Position numbers and translations under genes: made by a program. A stretch of DNA of 31,712 nt. Source: Halanaerobium sp051746665 (GTDB lineage: Bacteria; Bacillota; Halanaerobiia; Halanaerobiales; Halanaerobiaceae). This document shows, piece after piece, positions 16,519 to 23,456 of the stretch. A model generated the notes under the pieces. The model had not been told where the DNA came from and did not search any database. It saw only the letters and a list, made by a program, of their open reading frames with translations. Where the stretch lies: contig JBNJFG010000022.1 of NCBI GenBank assembly GCA_051746665.1, positions 1 to 31,712 of the forward strand, in the 5' to 3' direction. Every line of letters starts with the position of its first letter. Positions within the stretch are counted from its first letter, which is position 1.

Positions 16519-17385
16519 TTAAATATTGGAAAGTTTTATTAATTTTTTATAAATCAAGATAAGAACAAAAGAAACAGCTGCTAAGGTAACTGCTATTACC
16601 ATTGAATAAGGACGATTACTAAGGTCCAGACTATTATAACGCTGAAATGCTAAAACTGGTAATGTTCTGGGAAAAGTAGGTCCCAATAAATATGGAACTT
16701 CAAATGCGCCAAAAGAAAAGGCAAATATAATAATAAATGCTGATGCAATACTAGGCATAGATAAAGGAATATATATATTCCAAAAAATCTGCCAGCCGCT
16801 GGCTCCTAAATTAGATGCAACTTCTTCCCAACAGCTATTTATATTATTTAATACAGTTAGAACAACTAAGGTTACAAAAGGTATCTGCTTCCAAACATAA
16901 GTAAGAATTATACCGATTCCATACTTGTCAAAAATAAGTTTTGGAAATTCATTCATATCACTTATAATTGAAAGTCTATAGAGAATTCTTGCTAAAATTC
17001 CGCTTTGAGTAAACAATAAGAAAATCAACAAAATAGCTGCCAGATAAGGAACTATAATTGGCAGCTTATATATTGCAGAAATAAAGCTATTATCTTTAGC
17101 TAATTTTAATAACTGATAAGCAAGAAAAACACCAATTATAACTGCCAGCAGTGAGGAAAGCAGAGAAGTATAAATACTGAATCTTAAAGCTGAAAGAAAT
17201 TGGGGATCTGTCCAGACTGCATAAAAATAGTTGAATGTGAATTTTTTTAACCCAATTAGTGGAAAATAGCCAAAGCTTTGAGCAAGAGCACTTATTACAC
17301 CGCCCAAAAAGAGGCCTATTAAAACAATTAAAGCTGGCAAAAGCAAAAAATATGGTTTTAGAAATTTATATTTTTCTAACTTCAA
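16519..17385 (-). CDS. ABC transporter permease, matching the N-terminal half of YnjC
   Basis: 288 residues, about six helices, EAA loop EEVASNLGASGWQIFWNIYIP. The frame opens at 17409, but AAGGAGG (17393-17399) is 7 nt before a TTG at 17385, so I start there; the protein then begins MKLEKYKFLK. The partner permease lies two genes downstream. A GC-rich hairpin element separates it from the binding-protein gene. Confidence 0.9.
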   Translation of the reverse strand: MKLEKYKFLKPYFLLLPALIVLIGLFLGGVISALAQSFGYFPLIGLKKFTFNYFYAVWTDPQFLSALRFSIYTSLLSSLLAVIIGVFLAYQLLKLAKDNSFISAIYKLPIIVPYLAAILLIFLLFTQSGILARILYRLSIISDMNEFPKLIFDKYGIGIILTYVWKQIPFVTLVVLTVLNNINSCWEEVASNLGASGWQIFWNIYIPLSMPSIASAFIIIFAFSFGAFEVPYLLGPTFPRTLPVLAFQRYNSLDLSNRPYSMVIAVTLAAVSFVLILIYKKLIKLSNI

Positions 17386-17410
17386 AAACTTTCCTCCTTT
17401 CATAATCAAA

Positions 17411-17459
17411 TTGACACTCCTCGGGGCAAGCCCCCGTGGTTTGCGAGCAGACTTTCACT
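17411..17459 (-). repeat. GC-rich hairpin element, possible solo IS200/IS605-type right end
   Basis: These 49 bases contain 29 G or C (59%) in surroundings near 30%. On the minus strand an imperfect palindrome (17419-17426 with 17432-17439, one T-T mismatch) is followed 4 nt later by TCAA (17411-17414). A subterminal imperfect hairpin followed by TCAA is the layout of the right end of elements such as IS608. No transposase gene and no left end are visible. Alternatively it is an intercistronic mRNA-stability hairpin; there is no U run, so it is not a terminator. Confidence 0.4.
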
Positions 17460-17468
17460 CTATCACTA

Positions 17469-18704
17469 CTAATTCATAACTTTTTCCCATTCTTCTTCAA
17501 TAATAGGAATATATTCAGCCGGCATTTCAGGTAAACTGTGCTGATCTAAAACTTCTTGTGGCAGTGTGGCTGCCCCTAATTCCATATTATCTACCTGTTT
17601 TTTTTCTTCACTACTTAGCTTTTCATAACTAAATATAGGTAGATCTCCCCATTTGTCTGGATCAAATTTTTCTAATTGCGCCTCAAAACTAGTTAAAAAG
17701 TTTGCGCCAACTAAAGCTGCTGCTTTATTAGAAGCATTAAATGGAATTGCCAAAAAATGAGTGTTCGAAATTGTCCCACTTTCAAGCACAAAGGTTCTTG
17801 CAGTCTCTGGAAAGTTTCCAGATGCAATTTCTCCAGAAGTTAAGACTGAACTATATGCCATAGTAGCCATTAACTCTCCATCAGCAAACATATTATTTAA
17901 CTGAGCTGTAGAAGCAGGATATGTTTCTCCATCACGCCAGAGATATTTTTTTAAATCTCTTAGATATTCAAGAGCCGGTCTAATTTTTTCTCTAAATTCA
18001 GCATCATTTTCTAAAGTATGATACTGCTCATAACCACCTGTTTTTTCATAAATGATATGTCTAATAAATGTACTTCCCGTAAAATCAGGTGGTGCAGGAT
18101 ACGTAAATTTACCAGGGTTAGCTTTAATCCAATTTTCCAATTCTTGAAAAGTATAAGGATGACTTTCAGTTCTAGCTTTATCATATGTGAATGTAAATTG
18201 AGCTTTACCCCAGGGAAGTTCATATCCTTCAGTAGGATAACCAAAATCAGTGGTTATTTCCAAGGAATCAGTGTCCATATATTTATGATAGTTTGGTATT
18301 TGATCTACAAAAGGTCCATATAAAAGATTATTTTCTAATGCTACTTTGAAATTCTCACCATTTATCCAGACTAAATCAATACTACCTTCTTCTAAACCAG
18401 CCTGTTTTTCTGCAAGTAATTGATTTAAATAATCATCTGGACCCATAGGGACCCTATTCAACTCTATATTATATAATTCTTGAAGTCGATCAGCAGCATA
18501 ATTATCAATCCACTGATTTATTCTCTCATCTCCACCCCACATATACAAATTAAGTGTTTTGCCCTGAGCAATTTCTTCAATTTTAGACCAATCTGCTTCA
18601 AGTAAATCTATTTGCTCTTGTTTTTGTTCAGAGCTGCAGGCACTAAGTATTGTAAGTCCAATTAAAAGTATAATGAAAAATGTCATAATTTTTTTTCTGC
18701 TCAT
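17469..18704 (-). CDS. ynjB: YnjB-like ABC transporter substrate-binding lipoprotein
   Basis: 411 residues with a lipoprotein signal peptide: basic MSRKK, hydrophobic core, lipobox LSAC with Cys at about 23. The mature part shows the COG4134 (YnjB) hallmarks LNLYMWGGDERIN and SIDLVWINGENF. The ligand of YnjB is unknown; thiamine-like and phospholipid head-group-like compounds are guesses. The ATG at 18704 is the only possible start, since the signal peptide is complete and an in-frame TAA lies within 15 nt upstream. Its Shine-Dalgarno is oddly distant, separated by a palindrome. First gene of the ABC operon, with its own promoter. Confidence 0.92.
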   Translation of the reverse strand: MSRKKIMTFFIILLIGLTILSACSSEQKQEQIDLLEADWSKIEEIAQGKTLNLYMWGGDERINQWIDNYAADRLQELYNIELNRVPMGPDDYLNQLLAEKQAGLEEGSIDLVWINGENFKVALENNLLYGPFVDQIPNYHKYMDTDSLEITTDFGYPTEGYELPWGKAQFTFTYDKARTESHPYTFQELENWIKANPGKFTYPAPPDFTGSTFIRHIIYEKTGGYEQYHTLENDAEFREKIRPALEYLRDLKKYLWRDGETYPASTAQLNNMFADGELMATMAYSSVLTSGEIASGNFPETARTFVLESGTISNTHFLAIPFNASNKAAALVGANFLTSFEAQLEKFDPDKWGDLPIFSYEKLSSEEKKQVDNMELGAATLPQEVLDQHSLPEMPAEYIPIIEEEWEKVMN

Positions 18705-18741
18705 AAAATAAAATTAGAATAAATTCTAATTTTTACCTCCC
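18705..18741 (-). promoter_or_regulatory. Shine-Dalgarno separated from the ATG by a 24-nt palindrome
   Basis: GGGAGG lies at 18736-18741, with 31 nt between it and the ATG at 18704. Within that gap 18710-18733 is a palindrome with 11-nt arms (AAAATTAGAAT and its complement). If it folds as a hairpin, the remaining spacing is 5 + 2 = 7 nt, the normal value. No other Shine-Dalgarno is nearer. Confidence 0.65.
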
Positions 18742-18782
18742 TTTTTAACATATTATTTTAATAACTAATTTTAAATTTTTTG

Positions 18783-18812
18783 ACTATACTATATATGATA
18801 CTATTTTTTCAA
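18783..18812 (-). promoter_or_regulatory. Promoter of the ynjB operon
   Basis: Minus-strand TTGAAA (18807-18812), 18-nt spacer, TATAGT (18783-18788). The -35 box overlaps the end of the U run of the preceding terminator. Confidence 0.6.
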
Positions 18813-18861
18813 AAAAAATCAATAAATAATAGGCCTATTTTCGAAAATAGGCCTATTATTT
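18811..18861 (-). terminator. Terminator with a 38-bp perfect palindrome
   Basis: 18824-18861 is an exact palindrome centred on CG, with AGGCCT in each arm, followed on the minus strand by six nt and then eight U. It ends the flavoprotein-CCG-TVP38 operon just before the ynjB promoter. Confidence 0.8.
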
Positions 18862-18901
18862 TAACTCAATTATTTATTATTATTAAATATAGTTTTTATT
18901 T

Positions 18902-19594
18902 TTAATCTACCTCAACATCTTCTACCATATCTGATTTTTGAATAAATTTAGGTATCAAGGAAAGAAGAACAATTAAGACACCCGCAATAGCAATATATAT
19001 CAGAATTTGCATTGGGCTTTCTCCACTTGCAAGAGCTGATGCCATTAATACATAAGCTACAGTACCAGGAATCATAGTAACCCAGGATACAAAGAAATAC
19101 ATACCTAAACTAATATCTGTTAATCCATAAACATAATTCTGTAAATTAAATGGGAAAACAGGTACAGATCGGGTTAATAAAAGCATTCTCCATCCATTTT
19201 TCTTTACACCATCATCAATTTTTTGAACATGTTTATTGTTTTTCTTCCAGCCTTCAACTAAATCTCGTGCAGCATATCGGCCAATTAAAAATGCTGCTGT
19301 AGCCCCAAGTGTAGAACCCAGAGAAGCATAAATAATAGCAAGTAAGGGATCAAATACAAGTCCACCTAGAATTGCAACTGGTAATCCAGGCAGGAAAAAT
19401 ACACAGGCTGCTATCCATAAACCAATATAAATTATAGGTGCCATTATACCAAAGTCTTTAATCCAGTTCTGTAATATGTCTAAATTCTCACGACTAAAAT
19501 ATTTTGCCAATCCAAAATGATGTATTGCATATGCTGCTATGGCAACAGCAATCAAAGTAATAATTAATTTCTTTTTGTTTTTTTTCTTAGCCAT
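18902..19594 (-). CDS. TVP38/TMEM64 (VTT/DedA-like) membrane protein, YdjX/YdjZ-like
   Basis: 230 residues, inner membrane. After a lysine-rich N terminus and one helix comes the VTT domain: FLPGLPVAILGGLVFDP, then GSTLGATAAFLIGRYAAR with the conserved Gly and Arg, and the RSVPVFPFNLQNYVYGLTD segment. The family is linked to phospholipid translocation and membrane homeostasis. In E. coli the homologues ydjX and ydjZ sit next to ynjBCDEF, the same neighbours as here. ATG with GGGAG upstream; 19 nt after the CCG gene. Confidence 0.92.
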   Translation of the reverse strand: MAKKKNKKKLIITLIAVAIAAYAIHHFGLAKYFSRENLDILQNWIKDFGIMAPIIYIGLWIAACVFFLPGLPVAILGGLVFDPLLAIIYASLGSTLGATAAFLIGRYAARDLVEGWKKNNKHVQKIDDGVKKNGWRMLLLTRSVPVFPFNLQNYVYGLTDISLGMYFFVSWVTMIPGTVAYVLMASALASGESPMQILIYIAIAGVLIVLLSLIPKFIQKSDMVEDVEVD

Positions 19595-19613
19595 TTAATA
19601 ACAACTCCCTTTT

Positions 19614-20381
19614 TTATGATAAAACATTCTGCATTTTCTTCTTGGTTTTATATCTATTAACCCAGCTTTCCATTGGTGTTTCAAGGCCAGGAAAATCAGA
19701 ATCTGAGGTCCAGACAGGACCGAATATTAAATCTAAAATATGAACTGCTTTCTTACCACCCTTTGTCATAGAAGCACGACAGGCAGCACAGTATGTTACT
19801 AAATGCTCAGACTCAAATTCAGCTGTTCTTCTATCCATTACTTTTTGAGCTAAATCTGGATTAGCAGGTACTACCATACCTCCAAAACCACAACATCTTG
19901 TATTTTCCTTAGTGTGAGGTGGTTCTTCAATATTATAACCTAACTGATCTAAAATCCATCTAATTCCATTATGGATATCTTCTCTATCTCTAGTAGAACA
20001 GGAATCATGAACACCTAGCGTTAAATCGCTCTCTTTAGCCTTGTCAACTGTTCCTTCAGGCATACCAATTTCAGGCATTAGTTCCCAGAGAGATCTAACT
20101 TTTTGTTCAGGACTATTAGCTGACATTGTTAGAAAACATGACTGACAGGCTACAATTATCTCATCTGCACCCAACTTATCTATTTCTGACTGCAGACCGG
20201 AATAACGTTCTTTAAATTTATCATACTGGCCTAAAGCCTTTGTTGGTTTACCACAGCATTTCAAAATTGCACCTGTACCTGGTAATTTTCCTTTTAAATA
20301 TTTAATAACTTCCTCCACTAACTCAGGTCTATATGAAGATAAACTACACCCTGGAATAAATACTCTTTTTGTTTTTGCCAT
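19614..20381 (-). CDS. HdrB-like CCG-domain iron-sulfur protein
   Basis: 255 residues with two complete cysteine-rich CCG domains: PGC, KCCGKP and CQSC in the first half; DSC, RCCGFGG and CAAC in the second. This is the HdrB/GlpC/LutA type, which binds an unusual [4Fe-4S] or catalytic cluster for disulfide or hydride-type redox steps. The substrate is unknown. The ATG overlaps the stop of the upstream flavoprotein gene by one base (TAATG), so the two proteins are probably made in equal amounts and act together. Confidence 0.9.
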   Translation of the reverse strand: MAKTKRVFIPGCSLSSYRPELVEEVIKYLKGKLPGTGAILKCCGKPTKALGQYDKFKERYSGLQSEIDKLGADEIIVACQSCFLTMSANSPEQKVRSLWELMPEIGMPEGTVDKAKESDLTLGVHDSCSTRDREDIHNGIRWILDQLGYNIEEPPHTKENTRCCGFGGMVVPANPDLAQKVMDRRTAEFESEHLVTYCAACRASMTKGGKKAVHILDLIFGPVWTSDSDFPGLETPMESWVNRYKTKKKMQNVLS

Positions 20382-22150
20382 TATTTAGAATCCTCCTCAG
20401 ATGCAGCCTGAGTTGTTGTAAATAATTTTGAAAAACCTAATCTCTGATGCCATTTAATTGCATTATGTCCTTTGATAGGTGATTCTCCATTATTTTCTTT
20501 AACAAGTATCTTTCTCAACTGCATAAATTTATCTTTTATTTCAAATTCATTTGGACAGACAATAGTACACTGGCTGCACATATTACATGAAAAATATACT
20601 AATGGATCAACTTCATCTTTTTTAACTCTTTCAAATAATTCTTTTGGTGAATCACTATATTGATCTAACATAATACATTCTTTCATACATTCTTTACATT
20701 CACATTCCAAACAGCGAAGTGATTCGCCTTTAGCTTCTGCAGCATTAAATCCTAATTCAACTTCTTTAAAATTATTTTTTCTTTCTTCAAGATCGAGCAT
20801 CCTCATGTCTATTCTTCTGCGAACTGGTTCTTCTCCAGTTAATTCTTTTTCAAGTTTGCTTTCATAAGCGCCTTCTCTTTCACGATCCTTTTTAAGATCT
20901 TCATTATTTAAATAACGATTAATAGATTTGGCAGCCTTTTTACCATGAGACATTGCTTCTACTGCTAATAATGGTTTACCAATACAGTCTCCACCACTAA
21001 AAACATTTTCTGCTTCTGACTGCAGGGTGATTTGATCAACTTCATTAACACTTAAATCATCATTAATAAATGAGGTATCAGATCTTTGACCAATTGCAAA
21101 AATCACATTATCTGCTTCTATAGTCTTCAAATTATCTTCACAATAATCAGGATTAAAATTCCCATCTTCATCAAATACTTGGGTACATTCTTTAAAAGTC
21201 ATAGATTTTACTTTTTTATCTCCCTCAATTTTTTGAGGTCCCCAGCCGGGATGCATTATTATTCCTTCTTCTTCAGCATCTTCTATTTCCCAGGAATGTG
21301 CTGGCATTTCATTTCTGCATTCAAGACAGGCTACATGTATTTCTTCTGCTCCTACTCTCCAGGCAGTTCTGGCAACATCCATCGCCACATTTCCACCACC
21401 AATAACTACAACTTTTTTACCAATTTCAATTTTCTCATTCAGACCAGCTTTTCTTAAAAATTCTGCTCCCTCTAATACTCCTTCAAGGTCTGAACCTTCA
21501 ACTGGAATCATAACTGCATTATGAGCACCTACAGCTACAAATACTGCATCATAATCAGCTTTTAAAGCATCAAATTGAACATCTTTACCAATTTCCGTGT
21601 TTAGATGAATGTTAACACCTAATTTTTCTAAAATGCTGTATTCTTGATCTATTACAGCTTCAGGTAATCTATATGCTGGAATACCTACTCTCAACATACC
21701 ACCAACTACTGGCAGCGATTCAAATATTTCTACCTGATGACCTTTTTTCTGTAAATCATAGGCAGCTGTAGCACCAGCTGGACCCGCTCCAATAATTGCA
21801 ACCTTTTTCCCTGTTGCAGGAGCTGTAGATAAATCCCATTTTTTAGGATCATCTGCCATATCTGCAGCAAAACGTTTTAGATTCTTAATTGAAAGTGCTG
21901 CTTCAATTTCCCCACGTTTGCATTCTTCTTCACAAGGGTGGGCACAAACTCTTCCTAAAATTCCTGGAAACGGAGTGCTTTCTCTGATGAGCTCTAGAGC
22001 TTCTCGATATTTACCTTCCCCTATTAAAGTAACATATCCCTGTACATCTATGTTTAGGGGGCATCTTGACTGACAGTAAGGCTCTTCATCCGCTAAACAG
22101 TCGTCAATAATCTCATTGATTTCTTTGACCAATTTTTCACTTAATTGCAC
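20381..22150 (-). CDS. GltD-like NAD(P)H flavoprotein with N- and C-terminal iron-sulfur motifs
   Basis: 589 residues. The N-terminal ~95 form the Fer4_20 domain of glutamate synthase small-subunit proteins, with Cys in CQSRCPL and RVCAHPCEEECKRG. FAD site IIGAGPAGATAAYDL is at about 120 and the NAD(P)H site VVIGGGNVAMDVART at about 250. The C terminus adds two [4Fe-4S]-type motifs, CLECECKECMKEC and CNMCSQCTIVCP, resembling HdrC. With the HdrB-like neighbour this makes a predicted NAD(P)H-to-iron-sulfur electron transfer module rather than glutamate synthase; no gltB is present. Starts with GTG behind AAGGAGG. First gene of its operon. Confidence 0.9.
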   Translation of the reverse strand: MQLSEKLVKEINEIIDDCLADEEPYCQSRCPLNIDVQGYVTLIGEGKYREALELIRESTPFPGILGRVCAHPCEEECKRGEIEAALSIKNLKRFAADMADDPKKWDLSTAPATGKKVAIIGAGPAGATAAYDLQKKGHQVEIFESLPVVGGMLRVGIPAYRLPEAVIDQEYSILEKLGVNIHLNTEIGKDVQFDALKADYDAVFVAVGAHNAVMIPVEGSDLEGVLEGAEFLRKAGLNEKIEIGKKVVVIGGGNVAMDVARTAWRVGAEEIHVACLECRNEMPAHSWEIEDAEEEGIIMHPGWGPQKIEGDKKVKSMTFKECTQVFDEDGNFNPDYCEDNLKTIEADNVIFAIGQRSDTSFINDDLSVNEVDQITLQSEAENVFSGGDCIGKPLLAVEAMSHGKKAAKSINRYLNNEDLKKDREREGAYESKLEKELTGEEPVRRRIDMRMLDLEERKNNFKEVELGFNAAEAKGESLRCLECECKECMKECIMLDQYSDSPKELFERVKKDEVDPLVYFSCNMCSQCTIVCPNEFEIKDKFMQLRKILVKENNGESPIKGHNAIKWHQRLGFSKLFTTTQAASEEDSK

Positions 22151-22219
22151 TTAATATCCTCCTTATAATGAATGCTATTTCTTTCACAATTGAATATAAA
22201 AAAATATATTGCAATTATT

Positions 22220-22265
22220 ATTATAACTTGATACAAAGTTTTTGTCTTTGTTAACTGTCTATAAA
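22220..22265 (-). promoter_or_regulatory. Possible promoter and Rex-like site of the flavoprotein operon
   Basis: Minus-strand AAGACA (22243-22248), 17-nt spacer, TATAAT (22220-22225). Just upstream, 22248-22265 reads TTTATAGACAGTTAACAA, with a perfect TTAACAA half and a poor other half (11 of 14 positions). The geometry is the same as at the hydrogenase promoter. Both parts are weak matches. Confidence 0.4.
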
Positions 22266-22293
22266 TTATGTCTACTTTTTTGTTTAATAACAC

Positions 22294-22324
22294 AAAAATG
22301 CTCAGTTATGGCTTCTGAGCATTT
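22294..22324 (-). terminator. Terminator after the split permease operon
   Basis: A 10-bp stem AAATGCTCAG/CTGAGCATTT (22296-22305 with 22315-22324, loop of 9) is followed on the minus strand by five U counted into the stem end. Confidence 0.8.
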
Positions 22325-22354
22325 AAATAACTAGTGTTTGTATGTTTTTTAAGT

Positions 22355-22867
22355 TTAGTATTCATTTTTTTTAACTATTATTTTTTCCATCAGGATTCCA
22401 ATAATAAAAATTGAAGTCAAGGTGAAAATAAATCTGAGAGCAGAGAACTTTAAGCCAATAAATTGGATTTCAACTCCTAACTGTGGAACTTTAAGTGAAG
22501 CCCAGACACCTAAAAATATTATTACATTCGATAAACTTGCTTTTTTACGTAAAAGTTCTGCAGCAATTGGAAAAGCTATATACATTGGTCCTGTTGGCAA
22601 AGTTCCTAAAAACACTGCTAAAAATTTACCTTTAAAAGAAGATTGATGTCCTAAATGTTTTTCAACTAGAGTTGATGGTATCCACAGATCAGCCAATCCC
22701 ATTATTACAAGTATTGCTGGAAAAACAAGTACCATTTCCTTTAGATATCTCGATGACATAGAAACAGCTGTTGGAAATCGATCTGGAAAAAAATATCTAA
22801 AAATTGTTAAAATAATTGCCCACAAAAATAAAGTTTTAAAAGTCTTTTTAATATTTTCTGCTGCCAC
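22355..22867 (-). CDS. Half-length permease, second subunit (DUF318/ArsP_1-like)
   Basis: 170 residues with about four hydrophobic segments and the run FLGTLPTGPMYIAFPIAAELL. It looks like the half-unit of the COG0701/PF03773 permease family, where two homologous halves usually form one protein of 300 or more residues. The substrate is unknown. It starts with GTG and overlaps the upstream half-gene by one base (TAGTG), so the two are coupled and probably form a heterodimer. The family call is moderate. Confidence 0.7.
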   Translation of the reverse strand: MAAENIKKTFKTLFLWAIILTIFRYFFPDRFPTAVSMSSRYLKEMVLVFPAILVIMGLADLWIPSTLVEKHLGHQSSFKGKFLAVFLGTLPTGPMYIAFPIAAELLRKKASLSNVIIFLGVWASLKVPQLGVEIQFIGLKFSALRFIFTLTSIFIIGILMEKIIVKKNEY

Positions 22868-23343
22868 TACATAAACACCCCAATCATAAAGGAAATTAAT
22901 ATTGCAAAAATTAAAGCCAGTCCATTTCGATAAAATGTTATCTCTTTACCAAGTTCTTCTATTTCAATAGGAATAGTAACAAATCCTACCATTGTTAATG
23001 TTGTGATAAAAGCAGCCACTGGTGTATAAGAAGCACCTGCATCGATTAGAGAACCCGCTAAAGGAAGAGCTATTAAACTCGGAATCATCATTATTGCTCC
23101 AAATAAAGCTGCTGCTCCAACTTGAATTAAAGAAAAATCTCCTCCTAAAAATCTTTTGATCAGCTCCGGGGGTAAAAAAGCAAAAATAATACCAATTATT
23201 GCAACCAAAAAAATAAGTTGCGGTGCCAGTTTTAATCCCTTAAACATAGCTATTTTTAAAGCTTTTTTTGATTTTTCTTTGTCTTTTAAAAAAGATATTA
23301 TCAATAAAAACAAAGCAGATATATTGATAAATACTGCTATCAT
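22867..23343 (-). CDS. Half-length permease, first subunit (DUF318/ArsP_1-like)
   Basis: 158 residues with about four hydrophobic segments, including LPPELIKRFLGGDFSL and GAIMMIPSLIALPLAGSLI, a pattern resembling the YraQ/ArsP-type permeases. It is similar in size and layout to the following gene, with which it overlaps by one base. A GGGGG-rich ribosome site (AGGGGGTTAACTT) precedes the ATG. No linked regulator or metal-binding protein hints at a substrate. Confidence 0.7.
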   Translation of the reverse strand: MIAVFINISALFLLIISFLKDKEKSKKALKIAMFKGLKLAPQLIFLVAIIGIIFAFLPPELIKRFLGGDFSLIQVGAAALFGAIMMIPSLIALPLAGSLIDAGASYTPVAAFITTLTMVGFVTIPIEIEELGKEITFYRNGLALIFAILISFMIGVFM

Positions 23344-23456
23344 AAGTTAACCCCCTGATCTTATTCTTTGAGTATAGTTTACATTATATAATCATTATAA
23401 TCAAAAGTTCATAAGTGATCAGTGAGTCAAATCACAAATCGTGAATTAATTTAATT

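Noticed and set aside
17422..17436. GC-rich hairpin as an intrinsic terminator between ynjB and the permease gene
   Set aside because: No U run follows it on the minus strand, and the next gene's ribosome site is only about 20 nt further on.
18011..18323. Open frames on both strands inside ynjB
   Set aside because: Both are out-of-frame shadows of the binding-protein gene with no Shine-Dalgarno sequence.
21086..21457. A 123-codon plus-strand frame
   Set aside because: Antisense to the GltD-like gene; the Phe/Tyr/Ser-rich translation is typical of a reverse-strand shadow.
23401..23445. Cluster of GTGA/TCAC words upstream of the split permease, considered as a CRP-type operator
   Set aside because: The arms are spaced 11-13 nt instead of 6 and are only five bases long; nothing supports a specific regulator.
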